This document shows positions 46,861-56,366 of a stretch of DNA of 64,000 bases, in pieces. This DNA comes from Sambucus nigra (taxonomy: Eukaryota; Streptophyta; Magnoliopsida; Dipsacales; Adoxaceae): the NCBI GenBank assembly GCA_949130495.1, contig OX422221.1, positions 28,587,917-28,651,916 on the forward strand, given 5' to 3'. Position numbers and translations under genes: made by a program. Positions within the stretch are counted from its first letter, which is position 1; every line of letters starts with the position of its first letter. A model generated the notes under the pieces. The model was given only the letters and a program-made list of their open reading frames with translations. It was not told the DNA's origin and ran no database searches.

Positions 46861-47044
46861 CTGAAATAAGAATGAAGTTTATAAGTTCGCAGTTATAAAC
46901 TTAAAATAGCTGAAGAAGGTAGCATATACAAGAGAATACAACAGTCCTAAAATATAGGGCTCTACATCAAAGAAAGCTCAGCGAAAAACATAATAAGCCG
47001 TACATATCCTAAAGGACACTAGAACCTGATGCTCTGATACCACC
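46861..47044 (-). promoter_or_regulatory. T1 leader and primer-binding site
   Basis: On the minus strand TGGTATCAGAGC (47031-47042) begins 2 nt after the LTR end and is a perfect tRNA-iMet complement. The leader to gag is about 170 bp. Confidence 0.92.
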
Positions 47045-50002
47045 TGTGACACCCCGACTAATTAAATACCGTGTAGCTACTCCTTTATTAAATTAATACA
47101 AAATGCCAAGTTGATCCAGTTAATAGCATCACTGTCGAAAACATTTAAATGATTACTAACCACCTAGTATTTAAAAAGTAAGTTGCCAAATTTTAAGTTA
47201 AGTCTGATTAACATGCAATAAAAGGATAATGGAAGAACAACATAAATCCATTCACCATAACTAAGTAATGAAATAACCAACAATAGTAATAAGTCCGGAG
47301 GAAAACTCCTTACAACAATTCCACAACTGAAAATAATAAGACAAGTCTGAATTCTGAATTAATTACATGCCCGAAGTCTGAATAACTGAAATAAATGAAA
47401 TGCCTCTAAAAGAAATGGGCGACATGCCCTACAACTGATAAATACTGAGTATAGAGTCAAGATAGATGAAGCGTCTATAATCAATGTCTTGTAACTTCCA
47501 CAAACAGCTACAGCTCGTCACCTGAATGAGGATCCTAAGCATGGTGTCCTTGTGGCTGGGCACCTAAAATGGTTTTTACAAAAAGATAGATTTGAAAGCA
47601 AACGGGTCAGAGCCCGAATGTGGAGAGTATTTTGAAAACAGCAAGTGCCTTAACAACATTTAAAACAATAAATGCAAAATACATGTTAGGACGTTCTCTC
47701 ACATGAAATACTCACCTCTCGTCTAACTGTGAACTCCTAACGTTCCTGTACCCAATCATGTGTTTTCTCATAACTATCTAGTTCCAAAGAGTTTCTAACA
47801 CTTCTACTCGGTTCACGCTTAATTCCAACCTTAACAATTAAATAGAGAGTTCTACTTTAATTCTCGGATTCCCAATTATTAACAAAACCATTTATTGATA
47901 TCTGTCCCCTTTTATCTTTTCATAATATTACAATTACTATACCCACAATTTAACATAGCAATTTCCTTTTCATTTAACCGTATAGTATTCACATCATAAA
48001 TATACAATACAAGCACCCAAAGGCTAAGCTGCGGTGCACACATACTCTGCTATCCATCCCGGTACATCACGTACATAAGGATCACAAATTCCGAATCTCT
48101 CAGGAATTGTTGGAATAAACACCACACACAAAAATGGAGGCGAACATAATTCAACATATCCATGGTCACGTACATACCAACGCTCCATAGTCAGCTGGCT
48201 TATTAACTCACAACTAAGTCGTTCGCTTGAACTATGTCCTCGAGGTACCAATCTAAATCCGGTCAACACAAGGATAAGAAGACCCTAAGCGAACGTAACC
48301 TCCCGTGATAGCAAGTATGGTAGGTATGTCATACATATAAAAATCATATACTAAGCATTCACACATCTTAGATAATTCAATATTAATAAAGGTATACTCT
48401 ACATCCTTATACCATTATTCCAAATTTGTATATTTTACGTCTCCCGATAATATAAAAGTTAAACTGTCGACACGTCTCACGTCGTAGTTTCTTATACTTA
48501 AAACCTATCTAAAATAGATTATTAAGTTCCTATTATTCCCACGTATAACATCTTTAATCCTAAGGTCCTTACTTCTGCTCAAACCTCATTTCATCAAATT
48601 ATTCAAATTTACACTATTAACCCAAATATTAACTCACTTATCGAATTTCATTAGTTTAGAATAATTCCTCAAATTGAATTCTAATTAAGGTCCAAATTTC
48701 ATAACCATGCCTACTGGTCTTCCTTAAGGTTAAGGATATTCATACGGTCTCCAACAATATTATCCAAGGGTTAACATAATTAAAATTTAAATAGGGAAGA
48801 ACTTTACTCATTCTGGGAAGGTCGATCGATCGACCTTGACCTTCGATCGATCGATGGTGGTCGATCGATCGACTGATGAATGTCGATCGATTGATCGCAC
48901 CAGGTAGGCTGCGGACTGCTTCGTTTTGCAGTTTTCAAACCAACCCAAAACACCATTAACAAGCATTAAACTCTAAGATAACGTTATAATATCATCATAC
49001 AACCATCCTACAACAGTGTTAACGTTCTAAAACCAATAATTCATCATTCAAGGGCTTTGTATGGATCAAATCTTCATCAAGAATTCCAGTTTTCTATTTC
49101 TTTCAAGAACATTAATAAACTTCTTCAAAAATCCATTTTTAAATCATCAAGGGTCATAATTCTGAGTTCATAATTCGTCCAGAATGTTTCTACATGCAGT
49201 CCCTAACATAGTTCATAGTTTTAAACTTCCAATTCATGGGTCTATATCATCTTCCAAGATAAATTCAAAAATTCCTAAACATGGAAAATCATGGCATTGA
49301 ATCAATTGTAATTAAACCACTTGCCTTAATCTTTCTCTGAATTTGATGTTGAATCTTGAAGGCTGAGTTGTTCTCCCTCTCTCTTTCTGCAGAATTCTTT
49401 TCTCTCTCTCTCTCTCTACAAGTTTCTCTAAGGATGATGACAATGGAGGTGTGGTTGGTTTTTGGTAAGTTGGAACTATATCTTAACTTCTCCCGTAGCC
49501 CATTAAGTCCCTTAGTGTAGTTAGTGGGTTTAGTGGATAAAGAATAAGTCAGATTTTTGTTTCTAATTTTCGTGGGTTTTAATTCCCAGATTTCCGAAAT
49601 TACCAAAATGCCCCTATAAGTTACCGGTATGGCCCAATAATGCCCCGGGACCCAAACTTAACCCCCGGCTAGTGTTTTCTGACTATTTCGACCCTTTCGG
49701 ACGCGTTGGCGCACTCAACATGACCATACGGGTGATACAAATAAAATTCACTTTTTAATTCAAATAATTATATTCCTGACGCGACTGTCACGCGCGTCCC
49801 AACAAAGTTTCCCAAATTGCCGTATTTCAATCTCGCGACAATTTCAATATTTCCAATATTCATATATTGCCAAATATACACATTATAATAAAATACTAAC
49901 TCACATCTCGTTAATATTTTTATCCGGATTAATTTCCAATTAATACACATTTAATTCAATTAATCCCCAAAAATAAATATCACGAAAATACGGGGTATTA
50001 CA
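47045..50002 (-). repeat. T1 5' LTR (2958 bp)
   Basis: In plus orientation TGTGACACCCCGAC to ACGGGGTATTACA. A cluster of GATC palindromes is at 48818-48900. A (TC)n tract at 49374-49416 becomes a purine-rich leader on the minus strand. Confidence 0.92.
48818..48900. repeat. GATC palindrome cluster, T1 LTR
   Basis: Includes the perfect 20-nt palindrome AAGGTCGATCGATCGACCTT (48818-48837) and three further GTCGATCGATCGAC-like words. It lies 1.10-1.18 kb from the LTR start read on the minus strand. Confidence 0.9.
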
Positions 50003-51536
50003 GTATACTTCTCGTTCTTATACCAACACTTAGTGTTATACAAATCATAAATCCCCGGTGTATAGGTATTTAAATTATCAATTATCCTCACTTTGTGATT
50101 AGTCATTCGCGTCCTAATCCACAAGTGTCACCCGGTTCAAGGCACTATTCTAAATTTTACTCCTCAATGTACCCCAATCTCCCAACTATACCCACTAGTT
50201 AATAAGGGAAAGTTATCTCACCATATAAATAAGTCCACGGGATACTAGAAATCAAATCAAGCCAAAAAGGCCATTCTGTCAACTCGTTAGAAGTCTCGTT
50301 CGAACGAGGACGTTCGAACGAGTTCGTTAGAATGAAGGACTTCGAAAGAAATTCCAACTCGTTAGAAGTCATACTTTCATCTCATTAGAAGTTCGTTCGA
50401 ACGAGGTCGTTCGAACGATCTGGGCAGGTCTTCTAATGAGATGGCAGTTTCAGCCCAGAAATTCCCAAATCCGTTTTTCTCAATTCTTCTCTCCTCTAAA
50501 TCCACCCTAAGACCATCCAAATTATGTTCTAATGTATGTAAACCATTTCTAATCACCCTAGATCATTCCTTATCATAATTAAAGGGTCAAATCTTACAAA
50601 TTATAATGGAATTAATATGAATCTTCAAATATCTCTCCAAACCCTATGAACATGAACTCCTAATTTTTCTTCTGCCCAATTACTCATCATAAACCCATTT
50701 TTAAATCATCATATGTAAATATTCAAGTATTAAATCAGTCCATTATCATACTCCATGCAAATCCTAACCCAAATTCAAGGTTTCTCCAACAAATTTCATG
50801 GGTTTTCTTCAAAAAGTTCAATATAGGATAATTCCTACACTAAGCATGGAAGACATATTCAATGCATTAAAAATACTAAATCACTTGCCTTAGATTGTTC
50901 TTCAGAATTTGATGTCGAAGGTTGAAGGTTGATCTCTCCCTTTTCTCTACAGATTTTCTCCCAAGGTTGAAGATGGTGGTTATGGGTTTTCTTTTGGGAA
51001 CCTCTTCCAACTCTTCCTATAACTCTCGTAGCCCTCTAACTTGTCAAATGTTGGTAATGGGCTTAGTGGGTTACTAAATAATGTATAATTAACTCTTAAA
51101 ATTCGTAGGCTTTAATTCCCACAATTTCAAAATTACCAAAATACCCTTTAAAGTTGCCGGTATGGCCCAAAAATGCCCCGGGACACAAACTAAACCCCCG
51201 GCTAGTGTTTTCTGACTATTTAGACTCTTTCGGACTCTTTGGCGCATTCAAAATGACCATTCGGTTGATAAAAATAGAATCCACTTTTTAATTCAAATAA
51301 TTACATTCCTGACGCGACTGACACGCGCGTCCCAATTAAATTTCCCAAATTGTCGTATTTTAGTCTCGCGATAATTTTTAATATTTTCAAAATTCATATA
51401 TTTCCATATATACACATCATAATCAAATACCAACTCACATCTCGTTAGTATTTATATCCGGATTAATTTTCAATTAATTCACATTTAATTTAATTAATCC
51501 CTTTAATAAATATCAATAAAATTTCGGGGTATTACA
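50003..51536 (-). repeat. T2 3' LTR, U3 part only (1534 bp)
   Basis: Matches 57720-59249 closely, including the TTCGAACG cluster (50284-50445). It ends (plus orientation) TTCGGGGTATTACA. It is cut at 50003 exactly where the T1 LTR begins, with GTATA as the first five bases. Confidence 0.9.
50284..50445. repeat. TTCGAACG palindrome cluster, T2 3' LTR
   Basis: Words CTCGTTCGAACGAGGACG, TTCGTTCGAACGAGGTCG and TTCGAACGATC lie within 160 bp, with CTCGTTAGAAG variants. Confidence 0.85.
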
Positions 51537-51549
51537 TACTTCCCCCCTA
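51537..51549 (-). promoter_or_regulatory. T2 polypurine tract
   Basis: On the minus strand TAGGGGGGAAGTA sits directly before TGTAATACCCCG of the 3' LTR, as in T1. Confidence 0.9.
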
Positions 51550-51578
51550 ATAACAGAATTTCGTCCCGAAATTCGGAA

Positions 51579-53117
51579 CTAAAAAGTACCTGATGAAAAC
51601 AACTCAGGATAACGTTCGCGCATCTCATCCTCGCGCTCCCATGCGAACTCCTCAGCCTTATGATGCCGCCACTGAACACGTACTAACGGTACTATTTTCG
51701 ATCTCAGTTTTCGCTCGCTTCGATCCAAAATAGCAATCGGCCCCTCCTCGTAGGAACTATCGAGTTGAAGATCGATGTCCTCCAAATCAATGTGAGTATG
51801 GGCCAAATCGTCCCTAAGATATTTCCTTAGCGAGGAAATATGGAACACATCATGAATCCTATGCAAGTGCTCCGGTAACCCAAGTCTATACGCAACTGGC
51901 CCAATCCGCTCGATGATAGGAAATGGCCCCACATACCTCGGTGCCAGTTTCCCCTTCTTCCCAAAATGCATAATCCGCTTCATAGGAGATACTCTGAGTA
52001 AAACCTGGTCCCCCACTTTGAATTCTCTGAAGAACCTCTTTGCATCAGCATAGCTCTTCTATCGGTCCTGAGCTACTCGAATGCGACTCCGTATCAAATC
52101 TATCCCTACTGAAGTGTCCTGAATCACTTCCGGCCCAAGTAATTTGTTGTCCCCCACTTCTAACCAACATGCTGGGGAACGACAAGGTCTACCATACAAC
52201 GCCTCAAATGGAGCCATGCCAATGGTGAACTGGTAGGAGTTATTATAAGCAAACTCCACCAGTGGAAGGTACTGCTCCCGTCCACCCCCAAAATCTATGA
52301 TGCACATACGCAACATGTCCTCCAACATCTAATTTGTACGCTCAGTCTATCCATCAGTCTGTGGGTGATAAGCTGTACTCAACAGCAATTCAGTGCCCAA
52401 TGCCTCCTGGAAGCTCTCCCAAAATCGTGAAACAAATATCTTATCTCGGTCAGACACGATATTTAGAGGCACACCGTGAAGTCTCACTATTTCCGTAATG
52501 AAAATTTGGGCATATTGTCCCGTAGTGTAGTCTTTCCTCATGGGTAGGAAATGAGCAACTTTGGTCAACCGGTCCACAATTACCCAAATGGAGTCGTGAC
52601 CCCTATGTGACGTAGGTAACCCAGCGATAAAGTCCATGGATATTCTCTACCATATCCAAGTCGGAACCTCTAATGGTTGTAGAAGTCCTGCCATTCTCTG
52701 ATGATCCACCTTCAACAATTGACAAGTGGCGCATTTAGAAATAAACACGATAATATCTCTCTTCATCCCGCTCCACCAATACTGACGTCTCATATCTTGG
52801 TACATTTTGTCCCCACCAGGGTGTACCGCGAACCGTGAGCCGTGCGATTCTGCCATCACCTCGTGTTGTAAATCTTCCCCTTTCGGAACGACTAGTCTTC
52901 CATTGAAGCGTAATCCCCCGTCTGAGCTAACGGTATAGGACTCGGCTCCCTATGATAGTAATCGAACTATCTGCTCTTGACATAACGAGTCATTTTCCTG
53001 GGCCTTTACCACTCTCGTGACAATCTGCGGTGTAACAGTCATCACAGATATGAACGATCGGGCCACTGCATCCTGGTGTCCCAACTCCTTCCACTTTGCT
53101 TTCCACACCTCAGCCAC
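51579..53117 (-). pseudogene. pol: T2 integrase with C-terminal chromodomain
   Basis: The frame 52647-52859 holds the zinc-finger half (SHGSRFAVHPGGDKMYQ, CATCQLLKVDH). Frame 52347-52637 holds the core ([36 protein letters not shown]). After a stop, 52059-52328 continues. Frame 51579-52016 has [33 protein letters not shown] and the chromodomain ([30 protein letters not shown]). Stops lie near 52059, 52345 and 52640. Confidence 0.92.
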
Positions 53118-54420
53118 CTAATTTACTGGCCAACGGCTTAACGCGTCTGCTACCACGTTAGGCTTCCCTGGGTGATATTGGATATCAAACTGATAGTCCT
53201 TCACAAACTCAAGCCACCGTCTTTGACGCATATTCAACTCATTCTGCGTGAAGAGGTACTGTAGAGACTTGTGGTCCGTGAATAACCGAAACTTCTCCCC
53301 CAAGAGATAATGTCTCCAAATCCGAAGGGCAAATACAACTACCGCTAACTCCAAGTCATGGGTGGGGTAATTCCTCTCGTGAGGCTTAAGCTTATGGGAA
53401 GCATAAGCTATGGCCTGATTCTCCTGCTGCAGCACACCTCCGAGTCCTTGTAAGGACGCATTGGTGTAGACTAAATACTCAACTCCTGGCCTCAACAATG
53501 CTAACATAGGTGTTGAGGTCAACTTGTCCTTCAACTCATCGAATGCCAACTGACAGGAATCACTCCAGATAAACGGCACACCTTTGCGAGTCAGATGTGT
53601 CAAAGGACCCGCTATCTATGAGAAACCCCGATTAAACCTCCTGTAGTATCCTGCTAGGCCCAAGAAACTACGGATCTCAGTCGGTGTCGTGGGTTGTCCC
53701 CACTCCCTCACCGAGGATACCTTCCCCAGATCTACCGATATCCCCTGGTCTGAAATGATATGCCCCAAAAACTGAACCTCTTTCAGCCAAAACCCGCACT
53801 TCTCATACTTTGCATAAAGCTCATTCTGATGTAGCATCTGCAAAACCTGTCTCAAATTCTCGGCGTGCTCCTCTTCTATCTGGGAGTAAACCAGAATGTC
53901 ATCAATAAAGACAATGACGAACTGGTCTAGGAACTCTCTGAACACCCTATTCATTAAGTCCATAAACACGGCTGGAGCGTTGGTCAAGCCAAAAGGCATA
54001 ACCCTAAACTCATAGGAACCATATCTCGTCAAGAAAGCAGTCTTTGAGACGTCCTATTCCCTGATACGCAACTGGTGGTATGTTGATCGCAAATCAATCT
54101 TTGAGAAGAACGAAGCTCCTCTCAGCTGGTCGAATAAGTCATCGATTCGGGGCAACAGATACTTATTCTGTATCGTGACCTTATTCAATTCTCGGTAATC
54201 TACACATAACCTCAAGGATCCATCCCTCTTCTTTACGAACAACACAGGGGAACCCCACGATGAAGTACTCCTCCGAATAAACCCCTGACCCAATAACTTC
54301 TCAATATGATCCCGTAACTCTCTCATCTCTGTTGGAGCCATACGGTAAGGTGCGCGGGCAATAGGCCGAGTGCCCGGTGTCAAATCGATCATAAAATCTA
54401 TCTCCCTACTCGGAGGTAGT
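53118..54420 (-). pseudogene. pol: T2 reverse transcriptase and RNase H
   Basis: RT motifs [48 protein letters not shown] and [16 protein letters not shown] are followed by the intact active site [10 protein letters not shown]. RNase H has [14 protein letters not shown], where the usual catalytic Asp (TDAS) is Asn, then [14 protein letters not shown] and [13 protein letters not shown]. In-frame stops occur near 54053 and 53615. The enzyme could not complete cDNA synthesis because of RNase H loss and the stops. Confidence 0.92.
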
Positions 54421-54920
54421 CTAAGTATATCCTAAAATACATCAGCAAACTCCCTCACAACTGGAATCACATCGAGGGGATCACCACTTCCTTAGAGGTC
54501 TCCTCCTCTATATAGTATAAGTGAGTGGACGATCCTCCCTCAGGGCGAGGCATCGCCACTAAAAGCATCTCCTGTCCGGGAATGGAAAAGATAATACTCC
54601 TACTGAAACAGTCAATCATGTCTCGGTATGCAACTAGCCAATCCCTACCAATAATGGCATCATACTCAGTTATCTCTAACACTAATATATCCGCGGGTAA
54701 AGTAAACCTCCTGATCTCTATACCCACACCTCTACAAATAAGCGAAATCATGAAACCTCTACTCAACGGTGAATCTACACAAGTAACCGCGCTCTCGGCG
54801 GTGCCTAACAACCCAATAGTGCATGCAAATGAAACAATGTGTGGCCCCCGTGTCAAATAAAATACGCCCCATAATCCCCTGAATAGAGAACATACCCTCA
54901 ATGGACGGTGGATCCTGTGG
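54421..54920 (-). pseudogene. pol: T2 protease remnant
   Basis: AIIGRDWLVAYRDMIDC and FSIPGQEMLLVAMPRPEGG correspond to the middle and end of T1 protease. The catalytic DTG part is in another frame after a shift near 54830, so the domain is broken. Confidence 0.75.
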
Positions 54921-55089
54921 GGCTGCGGCATGCTGGAGCTGATAAACTCTCCTATACTGAAGATGTCCCTACTGGACCGGGACCGCTGGAATGGGTGGTA
55001 GTGCTGCCATCTGTGGTGGTGCTGGGAGGGCGGCGAGAAACATAGGCACCGGAGGCTCGTGTCGGGCACCCTGTTGCTGCTACTGTGGG

Positions 55090-56183
55090 GCCCTGCCCCT
55101 GTCAGGACAATCCTGGCATTTGTGGCCAGTCTTGCCACAAATAAAACACTTCCTCGGGAAGTTTCCCCCTCGCTGTCCCTGCTGTCCTTGGCCCTGGTTG
55201 GCGTTACCATTCCTCCCCTGGCCATGCTGGCCCTGCTGAAACTGTTGCTGCTGACCATTCTGACCCTGCTGGCCGTTCTGACCCTGATGGCCATGTCTGA
55301 AACCTCCCTGTCCACTTCTGAAATTCCCAGATCTGAATCTCTTAGAATCACCCTGTTAGGAACTCTGGTCACCCTGCCTGTGCTGTCCCTAAGCAGATTG
55401 TGCCCCACTGGCACCATTTCCCCCGGTCCTGCCCTGTTGGCTAGACTCCCCTGATCTCTTCATCTCAGACATGTGGAAAGAGATGATCTCGACAGTGAAG
55501 TAATGCAGCATTAACCACATCAAAATAAGTGTCCAATGAGAGATTCCCTAACAAGTGTTGACGGATCCTCCAAGTCAATTTATCTGTGAACTTCTGAATC
55601 TTCTTCTCCTCAGTCGGTATCTCATCGGGAACAATGTTCAAGAGATTAGTAAATTCAGCCTCATACTTGGCTACAGTCTTTCCCTCCTGCTTGAGGTTCA
55701 TCAATTTCCTCCTCATCTCCGTGTGAACAGCTGACGAAAAATATTTTCAGTCGAACCGCACATAGAACTCTTGTATAGTGAGGGTGTCCCTCTCCTCTAC
55801 GATGGTAATGCAGATCTTACTAGCTTGAAAGTAGCCAGTATCTGCTTCTGAACATCCGTGCACTCATACATCCTTAAGTGCCTCTGAATATCCTTCCTCC
55901 ACTGACTGGATACCACAACATCGGAGCTACCTGTAAACTCTGAAGGGTGTGCTTTCTGAAAAGCATCACGAACGCATTCCCAAGCAGACGAGAATGCATG
56001 AGCCTGAACTGGCACAACTACCGGCGCCTGGGGTGGTGCCTGCTGTACAACGGCTAGGGCGGCATTTATCGCTCGGGCTACAATAGCTGCAACCTCTGCG
56101 GCATTCATAGTGCCCTGAACTGGTGCGGGCTGTGGGTCTGGCTGTGCATCCCTAGGAACTCGCTGCCCACCTCGTGGAGGCAT
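55090..56183 (-). pseudogene. gag: T2 gag with CCHC knuckle
   Basis: ATG 56183 opens MPPRGGQRVPRDAQPDPQPA, closely matching T1. About 40 bp covering the QWWESITT region are lost near 55800-55815, breaking the frame. A stop near 55748 follows. The frame 55465-55716 has MRRKLMNLKQEGKTV and IVPDEIPTEEKK. The zinc knuckle KCFICGKTGHKCQDC (about 55103-55147) is preserved beyond further shifts. Confidence 0.9.
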
Positions 56184-56352
56184 AAAAAATGAGAGTAAAG
56201 TCTTATATGTTCGCAGTTATTAACTCGAAATAGCTGAAGAACAAAGCATACACAAAAGAATACAACAATCCTAAAATATAGGGCTCTACATCAAAGAAAG
56301 CTCAGCAGAAACATAAAAGGCCGTACAGATCCTAAGGACACTCGAACCTGAT

Positions 56353-56364
56353 GCTCCTATACCA
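56353..56364 (-). promoter_or_regulatory. T2 primer-binding site (degraded)
   Basis: On the minus strand TGGTATAGGAGC, two mismatches from the tRNA-iMet complement, 2 nt from the LTR. Confidence 0.85.
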
Positions 56365-56366
56365 CC

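Larger units (their letters stand above)
41621..50002 (-). mobile_element. T1: Tekay chromovirus, 3' LTR truncated
   Basis: On the minus strand the order is 5' LTR (47045-50002), perfect tRNA-iMet primer-binding site (47031-47042), gag, protease, RT, RNase H, integrase with chromodomain, polypurine tract (42178-42190), and only the first 557 bp of the 3' LTR (41621-42177). Coding regions are complete in order but broken by stops and one frameshift. The high end directly abuts the truncated 3' LTR of T2, so T1 most likely inserted into that LTR; a later deletion removed the far sides of both. Confidence 0.9.

Noticed and set aside
54467..55417. 316-codon minus-strand ORF
   Set aside because: Its first half is an out-of-frame reading of the Gln-rich gag linker; only the last part (about 54467-54830) is true protease sequence, reached by a frameshift.
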